Shown here in pieces: positions 1-15,700 of a DNA stretch of 64,000 nucleotides. A model generated the notes under the pieces. The model had not been told where the DNA came from, searched no databases, and was given only the letters and a program-made list of their open reading frames with translations. The DNA is taken from positions 2,104,001 to 2,168,000 of the forward strand of contig JAZBQD010000022.1 of the NCBI GenBank assembly GCA_036583965.1, in the 5' to 3' direction. The DNA is from Prunella strophiata (lineage: Eukaryota; Chordata; Aves; Passeriformes; Prunellidae). The position numbers were made by a program, and so were the translations under genes. Position 1 is the first letter of the stretch. Each line of letters opens with the position of its first letter.

Positions 1-711
1 ATTCTGGAATGTTAGAAGTATTTTGACTGCCTTTTGAAAAAGAGAAACTGCTCAGCAGCCTTGCTGTAGCACTGCTGTGCTGACAAAGCCACAGAGATGT
101 TAACCAACTTCCTGAACATCTGATTTGTGGCTTGCAGCGCTTTTCTGACATGGACAAGCAGCACCCCAGGCCCCAGCTGAGGCTACTACAGCATTCTTTT
201 AAATCTTAGCTGTTTGCTGCAAGCTGCACTGCTTCCTTTGTTGCTGTTGCAAGTCTCAGGAGTGTGAAGGTAATAGCTCCAACTTGCTGGTTTTGTTAAA
301 TCTCTTCAGATTTTGTGCTGGAGTCAGGTTTTATTTTGGGTTGATACATGAGCTCTCTGGCGGGTGAGTGCTGCTGTGGCAGTGAGTGTGCAGAGCAAGG
401 AGGGACTGAGCTTTTCAACAGCTTCAAGTCCTCTGGATAAAATTGATTATCACTACTACCCCAGAGTGTGTTTCTACTTGGAGGCCTCACTGACAGGGGC
501 TCAGAGCAAACAATGTGGGAACTTTGCTGGCTGGCTGTGCCACTGATTCAGTGACACTGGGGAGCTACACAGACCTGAACTGTGAATGAAGGGCTGGCTG
601 GGGCAGAGAGGAAGAGGAAGGGGTTTTTTATTTATATGAACTAAACTGGATTATATGGGTTGCCTTGAAGGAACAAGTATCAGTTCTGACATGTTCTGTT
701 TTTTATTTTAG
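1..711 (+). other. RAB14: RAB14 intron 1 (partial)
   Basis: No coding exon is visible before the splice acceptor ending at 711. The first RAB14 exon is non-coding in other vertebrates and presumably lies upstream of the window. Open frames here are short and match nothing I recognise. Confidence 0.6.
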
Positions 712-718
712 TGCCACA

Positions 719-6071
<5,353 letters not shown>

Positions 6072-7459
6072 TGACCCCTCCGTGGCTCCTCCTGACCCCT
6101 CACCTCTGGCTCTAGGGAGTGGTGCTTTTGACCGCTTCCCCATCTTCTGTACATCTTACTGGGTTTAATTAAAACTCTGAGACAAGTTTAACACAGTACT
6201 AAACTGCTAAACAACTTTAGATGTAATCAGGTTATCAAAGGCAAGTAGAGTAATAAAACCTCTCCTGCATGGTAAATCTAGAAGTTTTTTTTTCCTTGAT
6301 TGTCCTTGTGATAGTGTCACCGATACATAATTTAAACTGAGCACTGATGCTGGACTCCTGATTTTACACTTTTGCAGGGCTTTGTCTTGTATGGTTTATT
6401 TTATGGTTCTTTGGCCTTTCTTCCCCACCTCTAACTGTTCGAGCTGTCAGTAGTAAAGGATAAGTTTTTGCTGTGAAATGACTTCCGATGGTAGCGAGGG
6501 GCTCTGTAATGATGTGCTTTTGTTGGAAGAATTCCCTGTGGGATGTGCTGGGGTCGGGGTGGCGCAGGGAAGCGATCTGTTCATTCTTGTGCTCAATAGC
6601 TTTACGTCATTCTTTTGCCACTTTTATCCTTTACCTTTGTTAACAGAACGTAAATATGTATAAAATTTGAAGGAACTGAGCTAACAGTTAAATACATCCT
6701 GTGTATATGATTTTAATGAAGAAAATGATGCCTGGCATTAGAGCAGTGTGTAAGAACCCCCCGTTTGTACAGTCTGAGCTCTCTGTGCCCCCATGGCAGC
6801 ACAGCCCAGCTGGGACTGCAGCTGCTGGGTGTCACTTGCAGGGTCCCCATGGTGCTGGGGACACAGACATTAACACTAGTGGGGTGTGGCTCTCATTCTG
6901 CACTGTGCAATGCTCCCCTCTGCACTCAGCAGTGCTCTGCCTGCTTCTCTTTGGCATTCTGGGCTTCAGCCGTGGCCGGGCTCTCGCACACCTCCCGCTT
7001 TTGTACCTGTAACTTTGGGACTGGGCAGAGGCTGAACTGGACAGTTGGAACAACATGTGCTCTCTAGGGATTTTTAACTACTCTTGTATTTTTTAACAGT
7101 TCTGTGTGAGGGGTTTTTTTTAAGGGTTTTGCTTCAAGCCTTCAAGTACATCCTTCCTGGGGTGCCACAGCCTGGTCTGTGTGTGAGGGGGTGTCACGTG
7201 GTGACCCCGCCTGTGGGGGTGTTGCTGCCCTAATGTGGGGTTTTACTGTGGCTCCTTGTGCAGCTTCACTTGGAAAATATCACAAGGTTTAAAAATGGAA
7301 GGGGGTAAGTGCTTAACCACGATGCAATGTCCCACTTCAGGCTTACTGCAGCGTTTCAAATACAAAGTAGTCTGAAAATCCCTCTCTAGACACTAAAACT
7401 CTACAATGTTCAGACTTGTAAGTAACCAGTGGTACCAGAGTATTGTACAGTCAATGTTA

Positions 7460-7465
7460 AATAAA
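7460..7465 (+). terminator. RAB14: RAB14 proximal poly(A) signal AATAAA
   Basis: A canonical AATAAA lies about 1.4 kb after the RAB14 stop codon on the sense strand. It could define a shorter 3' UTR. Confidence 0.55.
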
Positions 7466-7813
7466 AGCCAAAACTGGAATGTGCAGACAATAGGATTTGG
7501 GTAACTCGTGTGCTGTCCCTTTGTTTGTCTGGTTAGTCCTTTTTTAACTCCTGTTCCTCAGTAGATGGGTATGTTCAAGATCTCCAGCTCCTGCATCCTG
7601 CTTAACCCAAGGCTGCACCAGGGTTTGCCCAGGGACCACGACCTGCTGCTGATGTGAAGTCAGTGTTGTAATGACTACAGCTTGTTGAGGTGCAATACCT
7701 GTACTCCCAGAGTAAGTTACAGTAGGTCTTATTGTTTCTGTCACAGAAAGGATCTGTTTGGACTGCTGTACTCCTCATTTGATGTAACAATGCTATTAAT
7801 CTAAATATTTGTA

Positions 7814-7819
7814 AATAAA
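7814..7819 (+). terminator. RAB14: RAB14 distal poly(A) signal AATAAA
   Basis: A canonical AATAAA followed by T/G-rich sequence (TGCTGTGTGTT from about 7845) is the last good signal before the convergent CNTRL 3' end. Confidence 0.6.
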
Positions 7820-7840
7820 GTACCTGTATCTAGATAAACC

Positions 7841-8480
7841 TCCCTGCTGTGTGTTACTTGCTGTGGCACTCTGTGCTGAGGGTGGGACCTCTGAGGGGAG
7901 AGAGCTCCTTGGAGTGCTGGGATTTGTGCTCAACCTTCATCCTGGGCCTTTCTTGCTACAAACATCACAGGCTTTCCCAGAGGAATCTGCCAGTGGTTTC
8001 CAGAGCTGCTCTGTAAGGGAAGCAGGGCTGGGTGTGTTTATTCCCAGTGAACTCTGACAATGGCTGCATAGACAAATGTTATCTTTAAAGAGGATGATAA
8101 AGGGCAAGACTGAGACTGATGCCAAAGCCCATCCCTGGGAAAGGGTGGGGAGGGCTGGGACAATCCCTGCACAGCCACTGGCCTGTGCCTTGTCCTGCTG
8201 CCTGAAGGATTTACAAAGTGGCTTTTCCTCTGCTAAGTAGGGAGTAAGTTGATTGTAATTTTGTTAAGAAGCCGTTGTCTGTATGCACCTGGTTCAGACA
8301 AGGGAACAAACCTGGGGAGAGGAAGAGGGACAAGGACAGAAATGCCAGTGCTGGACACATTCCTGCAGGGAGGAGCCCCAGCACTCAAAGCATTGTCACT
8401 GTCCAGGGCTGTGCCAGTATCAGTGTCCCAGAGAGCAGCTTTAAGGAAAAGAATCTGCAACCACCCCCAGATAAAAGCAT
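7841..8480. other. Convergent intergenic gap between RAB14 and CNTRL
   Basis: Between the distal RAB14 poly(A) signal and the inferred CNTRL 3' end there are about 640 bp with no recognisable gene. Open frames on both strands are short and overlap each other. Confidence 0.6.
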
Positions 8481-8492
8481 CAATCACAGAAG

Positions 8493-8498
8493 TTTATT
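8493..8498 (-). terminator. CNTRL: CNTRL poly(A) signal (AATAAA on - strand)
   Basis: TTTATT on the + strand reads AATAAA on the - strand, downstream of the last CNTRL coding exons. It would end the transcript near 8475. This is the first canonical signal I see after the coding region. Confidence 0.55.
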
Positions 8499-9063
8499 TT
8501 AGGGAAGTATCCAAAATAATTGTATTTTAAATCTCCATGCATTTGGCAACAGATCAGGTCTTGTAGTAAGGTTTCTTTAAAGTGGAAACTGGCCACTAGC
8601 TGAACACTTAAATAGGAGGGTGGTTTGGACATGTTTAAATACACATTTAAAATATAGGGGTTTTTTTAAACAAACCAACTTTTATATAAAAACCTGTTGT
8701 CAATTGTACAAAACCTTCACAGTATAGGCCTTGCAGCATCTGTTTGTGAGAGGTGGCAAAGGCCTTTTCAGACAAGGCTCACCCAGTGAGGTAGGAGAAC
8801 TCTTCAGAGGTGGCACCTGAGGGCCCCTGTCCAAGCTGTGGATGTGCTTTGGGCTTTGCTTTAAAGTGAAGCCACTTTTCAAGTAACTTTTGTACCTTAA
8901 ACTGTTACAAAAGAACACTTTTGTACCAGGCTGGGGTGGAACCAGCTGTCCCAGAGGTTCAGCCACAGGGGCTGAACAGTAGAACCAGGAAAGTTCCTGA
9001 AAGAGCAGGGATGGCAACAATTTATGCAGCAGTCATTCCATGTCCCAGGAGAGCTCCCAGCTC

Positions 9064-9339
9064 TCACCCAGGCTCTTCTGCACAGCACACAAACCTAAAG
9101 CAGAACGGACACCAGCCCCAGGAATGCTGTCCCTGGGAAGGGACAGTGTGGTGTGGAGCCACAGCTGCCCATGGCCCCTCAGCCTTCCAGCCACTCGTGT
9201 CTCTGCGAGGCTTGGGACTGGCCTGAAGCCACACCTCACCTCTGGCCTTCACCGAGAGATTCCAGTGGGAGCTGGAACGCAGCACTGGCGATCCCAATGT
9301 GCTTCCCGGGCTGCTGGGGACCTGTAAAACCCCAAACCC
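9064..9339 (-). CDS. CNTRL: Possible last coding exon of centriolin (C-terminal tail)
   Basis: The preceding exon (9517-9720) ends in phase 0. Downstream acceptors follow 9340 (TTGCTCACAG) and 9322 (GGTTTTACAG), and both continue one open frame to a stop at 9064-9066, giving 85-91 residues. From memory the mammalian protein ends only about a dozen residues after this point. The long serine-, proline- and tryptophan-containing tail may therefore be wrong, or may be cut by a further splice at an AGAG|GTGAGG about 9230. The exon is placed by splice logic, not by clear similarity. Confidence 0.35.
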   Translation of the reverse strand, partial: GFGVLQVPSSPGSTLGSPVLRSSSHWNLSVKARGEVWLQASPKPRRDTSGWKAEGPWAAVAPHHTVPSQGQHSWGWCPFCFRFVCCAEEPG

Positions 9340-9516
9340 CTGTGAGCAAAGCTCAGCCTTTCCAAAGGCATCAGCTACTGCCAGAGCAGGGGTAGGGTGA
9401 GATCCCCACCCTCAGAAACCCCTGCCCAGCCTCGGAGAGAGCTGTACCACCTCCCAGTGAGAGAAGAACCATTTAAACCCCCCAGATGAGAATTCTGGTC
9501 TGCAGCAGAACATTAC

Positions 9517-9720
9517 CTGAGCTTTGGTTACATTCAGAGCGCTGTGAAGAGACCCCAGGCTGGGGCTGCTGGGCAGGAAGAAGGAATCTGAAGCCGTGCT
9601 GCTGACCAGCTCATCCAGCACCTGCAGCTGGCGCTGGAGGCTGAGCAGGCTCCCGGCCGTCTGCCGCTTCCCCCGCAGCAGCACCTCGGCCTGCTTGGCC
9701 AGGCAGCGCCGCAGCTGCGC
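9517..9720 (-). CDS. CNTRL: CNTRL penultimate coding exon
   Basis: This 204-nt exon reads AQLRRCLAKQAEVLLRGKRQ, then LQRQLQVLDELVSSTASDS and a serine-rich end. It matches the C-terminal segment of mammalian centriolin (AQLRHCMSKQAEVLIKGKRQ). The acceptor TTGCAG at 9721-9726 lies about 12 nt from the start of the minisatellite, so its upstream intron sequence is repeat-derived. Confidence 0.92.
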
Positions 9721-12700
9721 CTGCAACGCACGGCCAGGGTCACACAGGAATGGGGACACAGGGCTGGGGACACGGCCAGGGTCACAGAGGGCTGGGGACA
9801 CGGGGCTGGGGACATGGCCAGGGTCACAGAGGAATGGGGACACGGGGCTGGGGACACGGCCAGGGTCACAGAGGGCTGGGGACACAGGGATGGGGACATG
9901 GCCAGGGTCACAGCAGGCTGGGGACACGGGAGATGGGGACACGGGGCTGGGGACACGGCCAGGGTCACAGAGGGCTGGGGACACGGGGCTGGGGACAGAG
10001 AGGGTCACAGAGGGCTGGGGACACGGGGCTGGGCACAGGGAGGGTCACAGAGGGCTAGGGACACCGGGCTGGGGACACGGGAGGTGGGGTGACAGCAGTC
10101 TGGGGACACTGGGCTGGGGACATGGCCAGGGTCACAGAGGACTGGGGACACTGGGCTGGGGACATGGCCAGGGTCACAGAGGAATGGGGACACAGGGCTG
10201 GGGACATGGCCAGGGTCACAGAGGGCTGGGGACACAGGGATGGGCACACCAGGGCTGGGGACACCACGGATGAGGACACATGGGATGGGCACACTGGGTC
10301 ACACCAGGGCAGGGCACACCGGGGCATTGGCAACACAAATTGTAAAGTCTGGAAGGTTGAATCTCACACCACAAGCAGGGGCCAGTGGGTTTGGGGGTTA
10401 TTTTTAAATAAGCTCTGTTTTGATGGCCACTCATGAGTGGTGCTGAACTCCTCTGCCAGGTTGCTCTTATACCCCAGGATGAGATGAGAGAATCTTGCTG
10501 GGATACTCCAACATCCAATTAACTGACAATTAAAATTACTCCTCTTGCTAAAGCCAGGTTTTCACAGTTCCCACCCAAAGCTCCTCTCTTTGGTCATTAC
10601 AGAGTGGATTTGCTGAGACTGGAGCCCACTCCCCAGGTTGTTTAGATCATGTTTTGAAAGGGCCCAAGGGGTGTGAGGGGCACAGATGTGGCACCTTGAG
10701 CCGGTCCTCATGCTGCTGCAGCTTCTCCCGACGTGCCTCTCCTCTCCACTGCTCATCCTTTGGGGAAAAAAAGCACATTCAGCGAGAAGAACCAACACAG
10801 CACCAAGAGCAGCTACTTGTCCAAAGCATTTTACCAGTAAGAAGAATCTGGAAATATTGAACTTTTCTTCCAAGGAGAGGAGATGTCTGTCAGCAGCAGT
10901 GAGGGGAGCAGACTTTGAGTTATCACACTCCCACTGCATGTTCCTCTTTCCTTCAAATGATGCTTCCAAATCTTCCAAGGGGTCTGGAGAAGATGAGCGT
11001 GAAGATTTAAATCCCGTCCTAATTTCATTTTCAACCTCCAGGTTAAGCAAGGTTGCTGCACTCTCCATTTCCCTTTGTCTCTTCTTCCAGGTCTTGGGTT
11101 TTAACCTGCAGCACAGAACAGTTGGGTTACAAACACCTGTCCTTAACCTAAACCTGCCACACTCTGACCTTGCAGGGCTCCCCAAATGCTTTCTAATGGC
11201 CAACAACATTCTTCTCTGTTTTTAAAGGGCTTCACAACAATTTATAAAGGGTTTATTGAAGGACTAGAAGGAGTCAAACAAGGTGAATCACATTTTAATT
11301 TAAAGTGAGTATCTAAAGAAGAAAAAGCTGGCCCAAGCTGGCACTGGCAAGCTGTTAAATGCCTGCTGAGTAGCTCTGAACATTGCTAACATTTAGTGAT
11401 TTGCATAAATTACAACTCTGGGTGTATTTTCAATTGTGATACCGCAGGAAGAAGATTCAAAACCAGTACAAAAATGAGCTTGTCTGAAGCCTGAACCCTC
11501 AGCCCCCCTGGCACCCAGCTGTACCTGGCTCTGGGGGTGGCTGCAGTCCTGTGGGGGCTGGCCCAGGTGCCCCCCGAGGCGCTCGGCTGGCGGGCAGGGA
11601 CTGTGGGTGATGGGCTCAGCCACGGCCCTGGCACTCTGCAAGCTGCCACTGCCCTGCTTCTGCTCCTAGGAAAGTGCAGGGAGATGCCTTTTACTGGCAG
11701 CACCACTACAGAACACAAGCTAAGAGAGCCCATGATTCCTTCCAGGAAGAAACAGGAGTAACTCAGGCATTGTGCAGCACTGGGAATGCCAGAGGGTGAT
11801 TGCCTCAAGTCTGGTCAGCAAGTTGTTGCATTACTTTGTTCCTCCAATGACAAAAATGGGTGTTCCATCATTTTGCTGTTTAAAATAACCCAAACCCCCA
11901 ACCTTTCTCCACTCAGCAAGGACTTACTTGCAGTTTGCTTTCAAGCTCCATCCTTTGCCTTTTCTGTGTTTCTCTCAGACTCAATATTTGTTTTTCTGCT
12001 TCTCTCCTCTCTGACACTATCTGACCTTGAAGCTGCTTTAGCTCAGACTTGGAGACCTCCAGTTCTTTCTGAAGACACTGTATTTCTCTGTCTTTTTGTT
12101 GTAACTGTAATTCTTTTTCTGAGAGCTGATGTTCTGTAAAGAACATTTAAAAAAAAAAAAATCCTGATTAGCAAAACTTATCTTGGCCCACTTCATACAC
12201 AGCAGATATTTTCAAAACACCAAGAACCCAAGCAAGATGAACAAAAGTATTTGTTGTGCCATTATCCTCAGCCCCCAGAGATGGTGGCAGTTCATTTGTG
12301 CAATGACTCTTACTGCTTTTTCTGATGGTTTCTTCAAGAGCTGCACACCGGGACTCCTCCTTTTCCAGCTTCCCAAGGTTCTCCTCTGCCAGCCTGACTT
12401 TAGCTATTGCCTGCTCCAGTTTCTTGTGTTGATCTGTTAGTTGCTTTTCCAACAGGATTTTCTGATCCTTCACTTTAGCTGCACATTCTTCCAGTTTTTT
12501 CCCTTCATGCTCTGAGTTTTGCTTGAGGCGATGAAGAACCTGCCAGAAACCCCCCCACTCTGAGCTTGAACCAGCACCAACTCAGGGAGAACAAAAACCA
12601 TCACTAAGAGACATGAGAGAAGTAAAACCAGCATAAATTGGAAAGAACTGCAGTCTGACAGTCCCTACTGACAAAAAATGTTTGTCAATTTTTCTTGCCT

Positions 12701-15700
12701 CTCTCATTTTCAGAGCAGCTCCCTCAGCTTTTCCTTTGGGTCACACTTTGCTGAAACTCCTCACCCAACCCAAGCTAATTTGGCCAAACCAATCTGTGCT
12801 TTTGTGATTATTTGTAAACTTACACTCAAACTCTTAGGCCTGAATTATTTTTAAGGTCAGGAGGAAGTGAGGCAACTCAGGGGGCTCATTACCACTTCCT
12901 GTTGGGCGAGTTCTGCTTCCTTCTCTTCAATCTTTTTCTGGAGCTGCTGCAGTTGGTTCTGCCTCCTCTTGTGCCTCTCCTGGCATTCCTTACGTTTCCT
13001 TAAATACTCTCTGATCTCTTCCTTCAGGGCTGCCTGCTCTCTGAGCAGCTCCTCCTGCTGCCTGGAGTTGGTTTCCAAATCCTGCAATGGAAAACAAAAA
13101 CGTGGCAGGAGGAGCTGGGAAGAGGAACCAGCCCCAAAGGTTTGGGTTTGAGAGAACAGAGCTGGCCACTGGCACACTCAGGGCTCCTTCCACTCAAACC
13201 AGCCACAGAGTGAATTAGAAGGAACCACCAGATAAAAGCCAGAAGGTGCTGCTTGCTTGGTTGTTTTTAAATTATCTTCTTCCTAAGAAGCAATAAACCC
13301 ACAGTCAGCAAGAAGAAGGCAATAAAGCAATCCCTGTTCTCAGCTCTGCAGGGCTCTGGTGTTGAGCTGTGCCCACATGAACAGGCCAGGAGCAACAACA
13401 GACTCACAGAGTGACCATCAGCACGTGTTTCACTAAAACCAACCTGTTCCACAAGGTGAAGCTGCTGCCTCGAGTCATTCAGCTCTGCTTTCAGTGTTTC
13501 CAGTTCTTCCTTTTTCCCTAGAAAAGTATTTGGTGACAAGAATTTTCAATCAGCAGTTTGAAATACCAATACACAGAAATTCTCTCTTTTCATGAGGCAA
13601 AGAGTGAATGACACAAACACAGTTTATGAAATAACATATTTTCAACATGTTAAATTCTTTCTGCCTATGGACATGTGAGCATGCTGAATGTTTAATATCA
13701 TACAGTTCAGTTAAAGTGTGTCTTTTAACAGAATTTCTCTTAAAATGTATCACTGCTTAAACCCAAAAATTGATTTTTACCTTGAAGATCCTCCTGGACA
13801 GCAACAATCTCTGCATTCAGAGATTCCTTCTGCTTGTTCAGTAGCTCCACCTCCTGCTGCAGGTTCTTAACATCCAATTCCACTTTTTCCATGTTGGACA
13901 GTGCAGCTCTGCTGCTGTCTTCAGCAGCAGTTAAGTCTCTGTAAAATGTGAATCACATTCTTGGTTAGCAAGGAAATCCTTGGTGAGGACTTAAAAAACG
14001 TCAGTAAAACCCTCTGAGCCCAAGGGGATGGCACAAGCAGTCAGAGCAAGACAAATATCCAGTTCCAAGATGCATCACTTTACTTTCTGTAACATTTCTC
14101 ATGGCATTGCCAGGATATAACAAATGTTGCTGATTCATCAGCTCCATTGCTGAATATTTTTTAAATCTGCTTTAGAGAGGCTCAAAGCAAAAGCTCCACA
14201 GAACATAAGAAAATGCCTGTTCTGTATCATTGGGCACCTCAGAGTTAGAGCTGTATTTTTAATTACAACACAGACTTTCATACACTTCCCCATCCCTTCT
14301 GATCTCTGCAGGAAAAAAGAAATTCCCCCACCTTTTGGTTTGTGACAACTTCTTCTCCAAACTCCTGGAGTCCTCCTCCAGCTTGTCCTTCTCTCTGGTC
14401 AGAGCCTCAATGCTGCTCTGCAGAGCTCTCATTTGGGAGCTCAGGTGTTCATTCTCCTCACGGTCCCTCCTGAGGAGCTGCTCCTGCCAATCCACCTCCC
14501 CCTGCTGGCACTGAAACAATCTCTGAACATCCTCCAGCTTTAACTTCTCCTAGGAAAAACAGGCATGGTGAGCACCACATTTCTGTGCTGCAGAAGCAGA
14601 ACAAGTGTTGACACCCTTGGCTGCAGCCAGAGTGATTTGAGTGCATTCAGTGCAGGAAGGTGACAATAGAATGGTTCCAAGTACCTTGGGGACCTTTTTA
14701 ATGCCAGAGATCCCCCAGCTGAGTTAAACTCCCTTCCACACTCATTGTTTGGAAGTGAGGACACAGGATCCAGATAAATAGACTCTGGAAGCTCCTAAAA
14801 CCAGCATCCATCATTCTACAGCCACAGAAGAGCTTCTGTGCTCCCTCTCTCTCACACACACCAGAAAATCCCATTATTTTAAAGGGCCTAGGCAGATTTA
14901 AGACTTTTCTGTGATAAGCTGAAATCAGATTAGAAACTGATTGATTTAAAAGTATCAGGACTCTGTTACCTAAGGCTTAAGAGAACCACAGATCTCCCAG
15001 TTTTTGCATCAGCCACAGAAGCATTTCTCACCTCTACAATGGCCACCTGGGTCTTTTCCAGCTCATTGATCTTCTGTTCATGTTGTAGTTTCAAACCTTC
15101 CAGCTCATTCTTCTCAAGCTCCAGCATTTCCAGCACATGTTTCAGTTCTAGGGAGGTGAAATGAAGAGCAGTTATTGGATTAGGATGAGGAGAACTAAAG
15201 AGCTCTGTGTGTTCCTTCCCAATCTGCACAAAACCCAGTAAATCCCAGGACATACCCATCTTATGCTTGCTGATTTGCCCAAGTATTCCTTGAAGGTTTT
15301 CCTCCTCCTTTCTAATGTCCTTCTTTAGGACCAAAAGCTGTGCTCTTCTCTCATTCATCTGGACATCCAGTTCATTGCTCTCAACACTAAGCTCTCCCAG
15401 AAGTACTTTTATTTCCTGTGAGAATATATCAGTGTTACAAGGCATACCATTCTCTGCAATTTTAAATTAATATTTCCTTTAAAGTGAAGTTCTAAATATT
15501 TATAAAATTATTTAACAGTCTGTCATCAATATTCTGGTTAAACAAACAAAAAATACAGAATATTTAATTTAAGGTCTTGTTTGATGATTTGTAGTAATTC
15601 TGCAAAGATTTTGATCTCCAAATCTTATCACAACATTGTCATTCAAGTGAATAACAGGCCTTAAAACAAAACCAGACAAGAAGCCCTCACAAAAGAAAAT

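Larger units (their letters stand above)
6072..7840 (+). other. RAB14: RAB14 3' UTR
   Basis: The region after the TAG stop has no credible coding exon and runs to an AATAAA at 7814-7819. Earlier candidate poly(A) signals are ATTAAA near 6167 and AATAAA at 7460-7465. Alternative 3' ends are therefore likely. The end at about 7840 is an estimate from signal spacing. Confidence 0.75.

Noticed and set aside
9733..10330. CRISPR-like regular repeat
   Set aside because: The units are contiguous with no unique spacers, in a vertebrate intron; it is a minisatellite.
9412..10518. Long open frames in several phases on both strands across the minisatellite (up to 225 codons)
   Set aside because: The repeat unit is 42 bp, a multiple of three, so any stop-free unit gives long frames in parallel. 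The translations are simple repeats.
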